Positions 1 to 8,344 of a stretch of DNA of 64,000 bases are shown here, piece after piece. Where the stretch lies: the NCBI RefSeq assembly GCF_014204515.1, contig NZ_JACHLI010000024.1:1-64000 (forward strand). The letters run 5' to 3'. This DNA comes from Pseudomonas nitroreducens. Lineage in GTDB: Bacteria; Pseudomonadota; Gammaproteobacteria; Pseudomonadales; Pseudomonadaceae. A program made the translations under genes and the position numbers. Under the pieces are notes generated by a model that saw only the letters and a list, made by a program, of their open reading frames with translations, was not told where the DNA came from and made no database searches. The first letter of the stretch is position 1, and every line of letters starts with the position of its first letter.

Positions 1-50
1 ACATAGTGGCGCGCCACCTCTAGCTTGAACTTCCCATCATGCCTTGCCAT
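1..50 (-). CDS. IS3-family transposase OrfA, N-terminal fragment
   Basis: The minus-strand ATG at 48-50 opens a frame reading MARHDGKFKLEVARHYV, which runs off the left edge. A short basic start with a K-x-E-V-x-x-Y pattern is typical of the helix-turn-helix OrfA proteins of IS3-family elements. It sits about 45 bp inside the terminal inverted repeat, the usual distance. Only 16-17 codons are visible, so integrity cannot be judged. Confidence 0.6.
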   Translation of the reverse strand, partial: MARHDGKFKLEVARHY

Positions 51-94
51 GTGGACCCCTCAGAGTTGGTGTCCAACATCTGGGGGTCAGTTCA
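1..94 (-). mobile_element. IS3-family (IS150-like) insertion sequence end, truncated by window edge
   Basis: Read on the minus strand, the element begins at position 94 with TGAACTGACCCCCA followed by a GTTGGACACC block, the style of terminal inverted repeat seen in IS150-group IS3 elements. A transposase orfA start follows at position 50. Only the first 94 bp are in the window. The tip lies 16 bp past the ponA stop codon at 111, so the element has inserted just beyond ponA. The family call rests on the terminal sequence and the start of OrfA; the far end and target duplication are not visible. Confidence 0.72.
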
Positions 95-110
95 GGTGAG
101 GGGCTTGTTT

Positions 111-2552
111 TCAGAACAGGTCGATCGGCGCTTCTTCGTCCGCCGGCATACCACTGCCTGGAGAACTGCCGGGAGCCAACTCGTTCATCGACGGCGGCGT
201 GTCTTCGTTCTTGAACAGCTCGAAGTACGCGCCCGGCGTGCCGGGAGCGGCCGCACGACCGGTGACCGGATCGATGCGCAGGCTGACCAGGCCGGGCGGC
301 TCGGGCAGCAGGTGCGACGGCTTGTCCTTGAGGGCTGCACCCATGTAGCGCATCCAGATCGGCAGGGCGACGTTGCCGCCATATTCGGCGCGGCCAAGGC
401 TTTCCGGCTGGTCGAAGCCGACCCAGACGGTGGTCATGTAGTCGGCGTTGAAGCCGGAGAACCAGGCGTCCTTGGATTCGTTGGTCGTGCCGGTCTTGCC
501 AGCCAGGTCGTCGCGCTTGAGGGCCAGGGCGCGGCGGCCGGTGCCGCGCTTGATCACGTCCTGCAGCATGCTGGTCATGATGTAGGCGGTGCGTGCGTCG
601 ATGATGCGCTCGGCGGCGGCTGGCTCGATGGCGGTTTTCGCCTGGGCCGGATCGTCGTTGCCGAAGGCGTCGGTGGCCGCCGGCTGGGCCTGTGCCTGGG
701 CTGCCGGGTCGAGTTTCTCCTCGTCCTGCGGCACGCTGGGCGGATTGGCCTGGTACAGCGTCTGGCCGTCGCGGCTCTCGATGCGCTCGACGACGAAGGG
801 CGAGATCTTGAAGCCGCCGTTGGCGAAGACGCTCCAGGCGCTGGCGATCTCCAGCGGGGTCAGGGTCGCGGTACCCAGGGCCATGGACAGGTTCGGCGGC
901 AGATCGTCCTTGTTCAGGCCGAAGCGGCTGATGCAATTGCGCGCGCGATCGACGCCCAGAGCCTGGAGGATGCGGATCGAGACCATGTTGCGCGACTTGT
1001 ACAGCGCCTCGCGCATGGGGATCGGGCCGAGGAAGGTGTTGGTGTCGTTCTTCGGACGCCAGACCTTGTCCAGGTACTCGTCGTAGAACACCACCGGGGC
1101 GTCGTTGATCAGCGAGGCGGCGGTGAAGCCGTTGTCCAGCGCGCAGCTGTAGATGAACGGCTTGAAGCTGGAGCCGGGCTGGCGGCGGGCCTGGGTGGCG
1201 CGGTTGTAGTTGCTCTGCTCGAAGGAGAAGCCACCGACCAGCGCCATGATCGCGCCGTTCTGCGGGTTCAGCGAGACCAGGGCGCTCTGCGCCGCCGGCA
1301 CCTGGGTCAGGCGCAGCGAACCGTCATCCTTGCGTTGCACGCGGATCACGTCGCCGGCCTGGACCACATCGCTGGGCTGGCTGGGCATGCGGCCCATGCT
1401 GTTGTTGCTCAGGTAGGGGCGGGCCCACTTCATGCCATCCCAGGGCAGGGCTTCTTCCTTGCCGTCGCGGGTCATGACCATGGCGCCGCTCTTCTCGACC
1501 TGGGTCACGATGGCCGGCTCCAGGCCGCCCAGCGGACGCTGCTGGGCAATCGCCTGACGCCAGGCGTCGCGAGTTTTGCCCGGCAGTCGGGTTTCCGGGC
1601 CGCGGTAGCCGTGGCGCTGGTCGTAGTCCTGCAGGCCTTCGCGCAGGGCGGCGTTGGCGTCATTCTGCAGGTCGCTGCGCACGGTGGTGTAGACGCGGTA
1701 GCCCTCGGTGTAGGCATCGCCGCCGAAGCGGCCGACCAGCTCGGCGCGGGCCATTTCGGCGATGTAGGGGGCGGCGAGTTCCGGGGTCTGGACATGGTAG
1801 GACGCGCCCACCGGCTCCTTCACCGCCTCCTCAAAGCGCGGCTGATCGATGAAGCCGAGCTTGAGCATGCGCTCGAGGATCCAGTTGCGTCGCTCCAGGC
1901 TGCGCGCCGGGTTGGCCAGCGGGTTGTAGCGCGACGGCGCCTTGGGCAGGCCGGCGATCATCGCCATCTGCGCCAGGCTCACGTCCTTGATCGACTTGCC
2001 GTAGTAAACCTGCGCCGCCGCCTCGACCCCGTAGGCGCGGTTGCCCAGGTAGATCTTGTTGACGTACAGCTCGAGGATTTCGTCCTTGGTGAGCGATCGC
2101 TCGATCTGCAGGGCCAGCAATATCTCGTTGATCTTGCGGGAGAAACTGCGCTCGTTGGTGAGGAAGTAGTTCTTCGCCACCTGCATGGTGATGGTGCTGC
2201 CCCCGGTCTGGATGTGCCCGGTTTTCAATAATTGCGCGGCAGCACGCATCAGGCTTTTCACGTCCACGCCATAATGATTGGCGAAATTGTCATCTTCAGC
2301 CGATAACAGTGCATGGACGAAATCCGGGGGGATTTCGGCAAAGCGAATCGGTGTTCGGCGCATCTCGCCAAACTCTGCTATCAATTTGTTATCAGCACTG
2401 TACACGCGCAACGGCATCTGCAACCGCACGTTGCGCAAGGCATCCACGGAAGGAAGGTTGGGGCTGAGGTACAGATAGGCGCCGCTGAAACTGAGCAGCA
2501 ATCCACAAATAATGGTGACGCAGGTCCACCACAGAAACTTCAGCAGGCGCAT
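111..2552 (-). CDS. ponA: Penicillin-binding protein 1A (bifunctional transglycosylase/transpeptidase)
   Basis: Class A PBP that polymerises glycan strands from lipid II and cross-links the stem peptides in the periplasm. The 813-residue protein has an N-terminal signal-anchor (about 8-29), then the GT51 domain with the catalytic Glu86 in AEDDNF and a GGSTITMQ block near 117. The transpeptidase carries all three motifs: SSFK (Ser460-Lys463), SRN (519-521) and KTG (685-687). Length matches Pseudomonas PBP1A. It is divergent from pilM, as in P. aeruginosa. Oddity: an IS end lies 16 bp after its stop codon, so its native downstream region is displaced. A perfect TATAAT lies on the minus strand at 2626-2631, but with no good -35. 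Confidence 0.97.
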   Translation of the reverse strand: MRLLKFLWWTCVTIICGLLLSFSGAYLYLSPNLPSVDALRNVRLQMPLRVYSADNKLIAEFGEMRRTPIRFAEIPPDFVHALLSAEDDNFANHYGVDVKSLMRAAAQLLKTGHIQTGGSTITMQVAKNYFLTNERSFSRKINEILLALQIERSLTKDEILELYVNKIYLGNRAYGVEAAAQVYYGKSIKDVSLAQMAMIAGLPKAPSRYNPLANPARSLERRNWILERMLKLGFIDQPRFEEAVKEPVGASYHVQTPELAAPYIAEMARAELVGRFGGDAYTEGYRVYTTVRSDLQNDANAALREGLQDYDQRHGYRGPETRLPGKTRDAWRQAIAQQRPLGGLEPAIVTQVEKSGAMVMTRDGKEEALPWDGMKWARPYLSNNSMGRMPSQPSDVVQAGDVIRVQRKDDGSLRLTQVPAAQSALVSLNPQNGAIMALVGGFSFEQSNYNRATQARRQPGSSFKPFIYSCALDNGFTAASLINDAPVVFYDEYLDKVWRPKNDTNTFLGPIPMREALYKSRNMVSIRILQALGVDRARNCISRFGLNKDDLPPNLSMALGTATLTPLEIASAWSVFANGGFKISPFVVERIESRDGQTLYQANPPSVPQDEEKLDPAAQAQAQPAATDAFGNDDPAQAKTAIEPAAAERIIDARTAYIMTSMLQDVIKRGTGRRALALKRDDLAGKTGTTNESKDAWFSGFNADYMTTVWVGFDQPESLGRAEYGGNVALPIWMRYMGAALKDKPSHLLPEPPGLVSLRIDPVTGRAAAPGTPGAYFELFKNEDTPPSMNELAPGSSPGSGMPADEEAPIDLF

Positions 2553-2656
2553 CGGAAGGTCTTGGATTTCCAGAGAAAAGAAAGAGTTAAGCGGATGGCG
2601 CGGTAAAAAGGGAAAAGCTGATCACATTATAAGCAGTTTTTTTGCTGGCGAGCCAT

Positions 2657-2685
2657 TTGCGAAGCTGTCAAGTCTGGTATCTAAT
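2657..2685 (+). promoter_or_regulatory. Candidate sigma70 promoter for pilMNOPQ
   Basis: TTGCGA at 2657-2662 and TCTAAT at 2680-2685 are separated by exactly 17 bp, matching the consensus at 4/6 and 5/6 positions. Transcription would start near 2692, about 45 nt before the GTG start of pilM. This is pattern evidence only. Confidence 0.5.
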
Positions 2686-2737
2686 GTGGAAAAACATAAA
2701 TCGTCCGTAAGTCTCGGATGCTGATAGGAAATCAGTC

Positions 2738-3802
2738 GTGCTAGGGCTCTTCAATAAGAAAGCGAACACGCTGCTGGGGATAGACATCAGTTCGACTTCG
2801 GTCAAACTTCTCGAATTGAGCCGCTCTGGAGGCCGCTACAAGGTAGAGGCCTACGCTGTCGAGCCGCTCCCGCCCAATGCAGTGGTAGAAAAGAACATCG
2901 CTGAGCTTGAGGGCGTCGGCCAGGCGTTGTCACGCGTGGTCGCCAAGGCGCGGACCCCCGTGAAAACGGCTGCGGTCGCGGTTGCCGGCTCGGCGGTCAT
3001 CACTAAAACCATCGAGATGGACGGCGGACTTTCCGACGACGAGCTGGAGAATCAGCTCAAGATCGAAGCCGACCAATACATCCCCTATCCCCTCGAAGAA
3101 GTCGCCATCGACTTCGAGGTGCAAGGCGTTTCCGCGCGAAATGCCGATCGCGTCGATGTGCTCCTCGCCGCCTGCCGGAAGGAAAACGTCGAGGTCCGCG
3201 AGGCGGCACTGGCGCTGGCCGGCCTGACAGCCAAGGTCGTCGACGTCGAAGCCTATGCGCTGGAGCGGGCCTTCAGTCTGCTCGGCCAGCAGTTGGGCGG
3301 CAATGCCGACGAGCTCACAGTTGCGGTGGTCGATATCGGCGCCACCATGACCACCCTGAGCGTCCTGCACCACGGCCGCACCATCTATACCCGCGAACAG
3401 CTGTTCGGCGGGCGCCAGCTCACCGAGGAAATCCAGCGCCGCTATGGCCTGTCGGTCGAGGAAGCCGGTCTTGCGAAGAAGCAGGGCGGCCTTCCGGACG
3501 ACTACGACAGCGAAGTGCTGCAGCCGTTCAAGGATGCCGTGGTCCAGCAGGTGTCGCGCTCGCTGCAGTTCTTCTTCGCTGCCGGCCAGTTCAACGACGT
3601 GGACTACATCCTGCTCGCGGGCGGCACGGCTTCCATTCCCGACCTGGATCGTCTGATCCAGCAGAAGATCGGTACTCCGACCCTGGTCGCGAACCCCTTC
3701 GCCGACATGGTGCTGAGCGGGAAGGTCAATGCCGGCGCGCTGGCCAGTGACGCCCCCGCGCTGATGATTGCCTGCGGTCTGGCGATGAGGAGTTTCGACT
3801 GA
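2738..3802 (+). CDS. pilM: Type IV pilus assembly ATPase-fold protein PilM
   Basis: Cytoplasmic actin-like protein that binds the N-terminal peptide of PilN and links the inner-membrane alignment complex PilNOP to the pilus motor. The 354-residue length is standard. The N-terminus has the PilM signature NTLLGIDISSTSVKLLEL (phosphate-1 loop), and an AVVDIGATMTTLSVL nucleotide-binding loop and LLAGGTASIPDL segment follow. The start is a GTG with AGGAA seven bases upstream. It is the first gene of pilMNOPQ and its TGA shares one base with the pilN ATG, implying translational coupling. Confidence 0.96.
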   Translation: MLGLFNKKANTLLGIDISSTSVKLLELSRSGGRYKVEAYAVEPLPPNAVVEKNIAELEGVGQALSRVVAKARTPVKTAAVAVAGSAVITKTIEMDGGLSDDELENQLKIEADQYIPYPLEEVAIDFEVQGVSARNADRVDVLLAACRKENVEVREAALALAGLTAKVVDVEAYALERAFSLLGQQLGGNADELTVAVVDIGATMTTLSVLHHGRTIYTREQLFGGRQLTEEIQRRYGLSVEEAGLAKKQGGLPDDYDSEVLQPFKDAVVQQVSRSLQFFFAAGQFNDVDYILLAGGTASIPDLDRLIQQKIGTPTLVANPFADMVLSGKVNAGALASDAPALMIACGLAMRSFD

Positions 3803-4398
3803 TGGCACGCATCAACCTATTGCCATGGCGGGAGCAGCTGCGCGAGGAGCGCAAGCAGCGCTTCCTGGTGACCCTGGGCGCGGTGTTGCTGGCGTCCGGC
3901 GCCCTGGTGTTCCTCGGCGACCAGTACTTCAACTCGGCCATCGAGAACCAGAATGCGCGCAATGATTTCCTGCGCAAGGAAATCTCCGTGCTGGATACGC
4001 GCATCAAGGAGATCAGCGAGCTGAGGACCCGTCGCCAGCAACTGCTGGAGCGGATGAAGATCATCCAGGACCTGCAGGGCAACCGGCCGATCATCGGGCG
4101 GGTGTTCGACCAACTGGTCCGTACCTTGCCCGACGGCGTCTACTTCACCGAGCTGAAGATGAACGGCAATCTGATTTCCATTGCCGGTGCGGCGGAGTCG
4201 AACAACCGCGTCTCCAACCTCATGCGCAACCTCGATGCCTCCCAATGGCTGGCCTCGCCGAACCTCACCGAGGTCAAGGCGATCACCCAGGGCGCCCTGG
4301 ACCAGGCCAACGTCTTCCAGTTGACCGTTCGCCAGGTGCAGCCGGATGAGGACAAGCTGGACGACAAGAAGAACGCAGCGCAAGGAGCCAAGAAATGA
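3802..4398 (+). CDS. pilN: Type IV pilus inner-membrane protein PilN
   Basis: Bitopic inner-membrane protein of the alignment complex, 198 residues. It begins with the conserved MARINLLPWRE peptide, which in this family docks into PilM. A single membrane segment follows at about 24-41, then a periplasmic coiled coil and a ferredoxin-like fold that pairs with PilO. It overlaps pilM by one base and pilO by four (ATGA). A lysine/aspartate-rich C-terminal tail (QPDEDKLDDKKN) ends the protein. Confidence 0.96.
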   Translation: MARINLLPWREQLREERKQRFLVTLGAVLLASGALVFLGDQYFNSAIENQNARNDFLRKEISVLDTRIKEISELRTRRQQLLERMKIIQDLQGNRPIIGRVFDQLVRTLPDGVYFTELKMNGNLISIAGAAESNNRVSNLMRNLDASQWLASPNLTEVKAITQGALDQANVFQLTVRQVQPDEDKLDDKKNAAQGAKK

Positions 4399-5051
4399 GT
4401 CTGGCCAGTTCGCTGGAAAGCTTGCGCAAGATCGACGTCAACGATCTTGATCTGAACAACATCGGCTCCTGGCCGGCGGCGGTCAAGGTGATTGCCTGCA
4501 CACTGCTGCTGATCATCGTGCTGGCGCTGGGCTACAACTTCCATCTCAAGGACCTCGAGGCGCAGCTGGACCAGCAGCGCCAGGAAGAGACGACGCTGAA
4601 GGAACAGTTCGCCTCCAAGGCTTTCCAGGCCGCCAACCTGGATGCCTACAAGGCGCAGATGAAGGAAATGGAAGAATCCTTCGGCGCCTTGCTGCGGCAA
4701 TTGCCCAGTGACACCGAGGTGCCGGGACTGCTGGAAGACATCACCCGCACCGGCCTGGGCAGCGGCCTGGAGTTCGAGGAAATCAAGCTGCTGCCGGAAG
4801 TGGCGCAGCAGTTCTACATCGAGCTGCCGATCCAGATCAGCGTGGTGGGTGGCTATCACGACCTGGCGACCTTCGTCAGCAGCGTGTCCAGCCTGCCGCG
4901 CATCGTCACCCTGCACGATTTCGACATCAAACCGGCGACCGCGGACAGCACCTCCAAGCTGCGCATGAGCATCCTGGCCAAGACCTACCGCTACAACGAC
5001 AAGGGCGTGAAGGTCGGCGGGGCCGCTGCGGCTCAGGGAGGCGCGAAATGA
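4395..5051 (+). CDS. pilO: Type IV pilus inner-membrane protein PilO
   Basis: Partner of PilN; the PilN/PilO heterodimer spans the periplasm and binds the lipoprotein PilP. The 218-residue protein has a short cytoplasmic start, one membrane helix (about 29-50), a coiled coil rich in Gln/Glu (52-95) and the PilO core with LLPEVAQQFYIELPI. Start and stop both overlap neighbours by four bases (ATGA), typical of this tightly coupled operon. Confidence 0.96.
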   Translation: MSLASSLESLRKIDVNDLDLNNIGSWPAAVKVIACTLLLIIVLALGYNFHLKDLEAQLDQQRQEETTLKEQFASKAFQAANLDAYKAQMKEMEESFGALLRQLPSDTEVPGLLEDITRTGLGSGLEFEEIKLLPEVAQQFYIELPIQISVVGGYHDLATFVSSVSSLPRIVTLHDFDIKPATADSTSKLRMSILAKTYRYNDKGVKVGGAAAAQGGAK

Positions 5052-5572
5052 ACAAGCGCCTGATCCTCGGCAGCGTGATGCTGCTCGCCCTGCACGGCTG
5101 CGGCTCGGGCGGCGATTTCGCCGACCTGCAGTCGTACATGGATGAAGTGCGGGCCCGGCCCAAGGGTTCCATCGAGCCGTTGCCCAAGTTCCAGCCGTAC
5201 GAGCCGTTCACCTACAGTGCGGCCGCGTTGCGCAGCCCGTTCCAGCCGCCGGTGAAGATCGACCTGGCGGTCAAGCAGAAGGGCAATCGCGTGGTCAAGC
5301 CCGACGATACTCGGGTCAAGCAGTTCCTCGAGGGGTTCAACATCGAAACCTTCGAAATGGTCGGTACCCTGGCCAACGAGCAGGGTACGTTCGCGCTGGT
5401 GCGCGGTGCAGGAGGGGTGCACCGGGTGCGGGTGGGCGACTATCTGGGGCGCAACGACGGCAAGATCGTTGCGATCAGCGAAGGCAAGATCGACGTGGTC
5501 GAAATCGTTCCTGATGGTGAGGGTGGCTGGCTCGAACGTCCGCGCAGCCTGACTCTCAAGGAACGCTCCTAA
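5048..5572 (+). CDS. pilP: Type IV pilus assembly lipoprotein PilP
   Basis: Inner-membrane lipoprotein bridging PilNO to the outer-membrane secretin PilQ. The N-terminus is a lipoprotein signal ending in the lipobox LHGC, with Cys18 as the lipidated residue. A disordered proline-containing linker then leads to a beta-sandwich domain (FEMVGTLANEQGTFALVR...). Length 174 residues is normal. It overlaps pilO by four bases. Confidence 0.95.
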   Translation: MNKRLILGSVMLLALHGCGSGGDFADLQSYMDEVRARPKGSIEPLPKFQPYEPFTYSAAALRSPFQPPVKIDLAVKQKGNRVVKPDDTRVKQFLEGFNIETFEMVGTLANEQGTFALVRGAGGVHRVRVGDYLGRNDGKIVAISEGKIDVVEIVPDGEGGWLERPRSLTLKERS

Positions 5573-5580
5573 GGGCGGGG

Positions 5581-7767
5581 ATGAACATGCATAACAAACA
5601 GCAGTCTGCACGACGGATTCAGACGATGAACAGAACACTTTCCCGCCTGAGCATTTCCCTGCTCGCGGCAGTCTTTGCCCCGGCCCTGCTGGCGGCCAAC
5701 CTCCAGAGCGTCGATGTGGCGGCGCTGCCGGGTGACCGTGTCGAGCTGAAGCTGGGCTTCGACGAGCCGGTGGCCGCTCCGCGTGGCTACACCATCGAGC
5801 AGCCGGCGCGGATCGCCCTGGACCTGCCCGGTGTGCAGAACAAACTCGGCAGCAAGAACCGCGAGCTGGGTGTGGGCAATGCGCGCAGCCTGACCGTGGT
5901 CGAGGCCAAGGATCGCACCCGTCTGATCGTCAACCTGACCAACCTGGTCCCCTACACCACGCGTGCCGACGGCAACAATCTGTATGTCGTGGTCGGTGGC
6001 TCGGCGACTGCCGCGTCTTCCTACGCTTCGGCTGCTCCCTCGTCGGCTGCGACTGCGCGGCCTGCAGCGCCCAAGCCTTATGTTCCCGCCGGCAAGGCCA
6101 TCCGCAACGTCGACTTCCAGCGTGGCGAGCAGGGCGAAGGCAACGTGGTGATCGATCTGTCCGATCCCACTGTCGCCCCGGACATCCAGGAACAGGGCGG
6201 CAAGATCCGCCTCGACTTCCCGCGCACCCAGCTGCCGGACAACCTGCGCGTGCGCCTGGACGTGAAGGACTTCGCCACTCCGGTGCAGTTCGTCAACGCC
6301 TCCGCGGCGGGCGACAAGGCCAGCATCGTGATCGAGCCGACCGGCCTCTACGATTACCTGGTGTACCAGACCGACAATCGCATGACCGTCAGTATCAAGC
6401 CGCTGACCCAGGACGATGCCGAGAAGCGCAAGAAGGACAACTTCGCCTACACCGGCGAGAAGCTGTCGCTGAACTTCCAGGACATCGACGTGCGTTCGGT
6501 GCTGCAGTTGATCGCCGACTTCACCGACCTCAACCTGGTGGCTTCTGACACCGTGCAGGGCAACATCACCCTGCGCCTGCAGAACGTGCCGTGGGATCAG
6601 GCGCTGGACCTGGTGCTCAAGACCAAGGGCCTGGACAAGCGCAAGGTCGGCAACGTACTGCTGGTGGCGCCGGCGGACGAGATTGCTGCTCGCGAACGCC
6701 AGGAGCTGGAAGCGCAGAAGCAGATTTCCGAGCTGGCGCCGCTGCGCCGCGAACTGATCCAGGTGAACTACGCCAAGGCTTCGGATATCGCCAAGCTGTT
6801 CAACTCCGTGACCGGTGCGGCCGGTGCCGCTCCCGGTGCAGCGGGTGGTGGTGATACCCGCGGCTCGATCACCGTCGATGACCGTACCAACAGCATCATC
6901 GCCTACCAGACCCAGGATCGCCTGGACGAGCTGCGTCGTATCGTCGCCCAGCTGGATATCCCGGTGCGCCAGGTGATGATCGAGGCGCGTATCGTCGAAG
7001 CATCGGTCGATTACAGCAAGAGCCTGGGGGTGCGTTGGGGTGGTGCCGTATCGTTCGGTAATTGGGCTTCTTGGGGCAAGGACGGCAACCTTGGCGTAAA
7101 TGGTACCGGCAACGCAGGCTGCGGCCCATTTGCCAACGGATGTACGCTTCCAACGAACGCAGCCAACTCGCCGACCCCCTCGGTTGACCTGGGCGCAACC
7201 AATGCCACCTCCGGCATCGGCATTGGCTTCGTCTCCAACAACGCCATCCTCGACCTGCAGCTCTCCGCCATGGAGAAGGGCGGCAACGGTGAGGTGGTTT
7301 CCCAGCCGAAGGTCGTCACCTCCGACAAGGAGACCGCGAAGATCCTCAAGGGCTCGGAGATTCCCTACCAGGAAGCCAGCTCCAGTGGTGCCACCTCGGT
7401 ATCCTTCAAGGAAGCTGCACTGTCCCTGGAAGTGACTCCGCAGATCACCCCGGACAACCGCATCATCATGGAAGTGAAGGTCAACAAGGACGAGCCGGAC
7501 TACGCCAACGCCCTCAACGGCGTGCCGCCGATCAAGAAGAACGAGGTGAACGCCAAGGTGCTGGTCAACGATGGCGAGACCATCGTGATCGGTGGTGTGT
7601 TCTCCAACACCCAGACCAAGGCGGTGGACAAGGTTCCGTTCCTGGGTGACGTTCCGGTCCTGGGCCGACTGTTCCGTCGTGATTCGGTAACCGACAGCAA
7701 GAACGAGCTGCTGGTTTTCCTTACCCCGCGGATCATGAATAATCAGGCCATTGCAATCGGCCGTTGA
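5581..7767 (+). CDS. pilQ: Type IV pilus secretin PilQ
   Basis: Outer-membrane channel through which the pilus passes. Visible order: signal peptide, two AMIN (peptidoglycan-binding) domains, a secretin N0/N1 region starting LSLNFQDIDVRSVLQLIADF, and the C-terminal secretin domain ending in ELLVFLTPRIMNN. Two starts are in frame: 5581 (728 aa) and 5626, which begins MNRTLSRLSISLLAAVFAPALL and gives a cleaner signal peptide (713 aa). 5626 is probably the better choice although 5581 has more G-rich sequence upstream. A Gly/Ser/Asn-rich loop containing two cysteines (about 7060-7205) sits in the secretin domain where family members vary. Confidence 0.96.
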   Translation: MNMHNKQQSARRIQTMNRTLSRLSISLLAAVFAPALLAANLQSVDVAALPGDRVELKLGFDEPVAAPRGYTIEQPARIALDLPGVQNKLGSKNRELGVGNARSLTVVEAKDRTRLIVNLTNLVPYTTRADGNNLYVVVGGSATAASSYASAAPSSAATARPAAPKPYVPAGKAIRNVDFQRGEQGEGNVVIDLSDPTVAPDIQEQGGKIRLDFPRTQLPDNLRVRLDVKDFATPVQFVNASAAGDKASIVIEPTGLYDYLVYQTDNRMTVSIKPLTQDDAEKRKKDNFAYTGEKLSLNFQDIDVRSVLQLIADFTDLNLVASDTVQGNITLRLQNVPWDQALDLVLKTKGLDKRKVGNVLLVAPADEIAARERQELEAQKQISELAPLRRELIQVNYAKASDIAKLFNSVTGAAGAAPGAAGGGDTRGSITVDDRTNSIIAYQTQDRLDELRRIVAQLDIPVRQVMIEARIVEASVDYSKSLGVRWGGAVSFGNWASWGKDGNLGVNGTGNAGCGPFANGCTLPTNAANSPTPSVDLGATNATSGIGIGFVSNNAILDLQLSAMEKGGNGEVVSQPKVVTSDKETAKILKGSEIPYQEASSSGATSVSFKEAALSLEVTPQITPDNRIIMEVKVNKDEPDYANALNGVPPIKKNEVNAKVLVNDGETIVIGGVFSNTQTKAVDKVPFLGDVPVLGRLFRRDSVTDSKNELLVFLTPRIMNNQAIAIGR

Positions 7768-7775
7768 TCAATGTC

Positions 7776-8294
7776 GTGTCCAATTTGATTCTGGTAGGCC
7801 CGATGGGAGCTGGAAAGAGCACCATCGGGCGTCTTCTCGCCAAAGAGCTTCACCTCGTCTTCAAGGATTCGGATAAGGAAATCGAGCAGCGCTGCGGAGC
7901 CAACATCCCCTGGATCTTCGATGTCGAAGGGGAGGCGGGCTTCCGCGAGCGTGAGCAGTCGATGCTGGCCGAGCTGTGCGATATGGGGGGGATGGTCATT
8001 GCCACGGGTGGCGGCGCCGTGATGCGCGACGCCAATCGCCTGATCCTCAAGGGCGGCGGCAAGGTCATCTACCTGCACGCTTCGGTGGAGCAGCAGATTT
8101 CCCGCACGGCGCGCGACAAGAATCGGCCGCTGCTGCAGAAACCCAATCCCGAGCAGATCCTGCGTGACCTGATGCAGCTGCGCGATCCGCTTTATCGCGA
8201 AATCGCCGACGTGATCATCGAAACCGACGAGCGGCCGCCCCGCCTCGTCGTGCTGGAGATCATCGAGCGCCTGCGTGAGCTGGAGCGCCATTAA
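7776..8294 (+). CDS. aroK: Shikimate kinase
   Basis: Phosphorylates shikimate to shikimate-3-phosphate with ATP in the chorismate pathway. It begins SNLILVGPMGAGKSTIGR, with the Walker A motif GPMGAGKS. The shikimate-binding DVEGEAGFRERE and GGGAV motifs and the lid arginine segment ARDKNRPLL follow. The open frame extends to a TTG at 7764, but family alignment favours GTG at 7776 (172 aa). No strong ribosome site is seen, and the pilQ stop lies only eight bases upstream, so translation is probably coupled. Linked to aroB as in most gammaproteobacteria. Confidence 0.95.
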   Translation: MSNLILVGPMGAGKSTIGRLLAKELHLVFKDSDKEIEQRCGANIPWIFDVEGEAGFREREQSMLAELCDMGGMVIATGGGAVMRDANRLILKGGGKVIYLHASVEQQISRTARDKNRPLLQKPNPEQILRDLMQLRDPLYREIADVIIETDERPPRLVVLEIIERLRELERH

Positions 8295-8344
8295 CGGCGC
8301 CGCAATCTGCGGTATCCTAGTCCCCTTTATTGCCTGGGGGTTTC

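Noticed and set aside
39..2231. A 730-codon open frame opposite ponA, and many similar long frames opposite real genes
   Set aside because: High GC creates long antisense frames; their proteins are Arg/Ala/His-rich with no family features, and the opposite strand encodes recognised proteins.
7060..7205. The Gly/Asn/Cys loop of PilQ as a foreign insertion
   Set aside because: Base composition shifts slightly, but secretin-domain loops of Pseudomonas PilQ proteins are variable here, so this is ordinary divergence.
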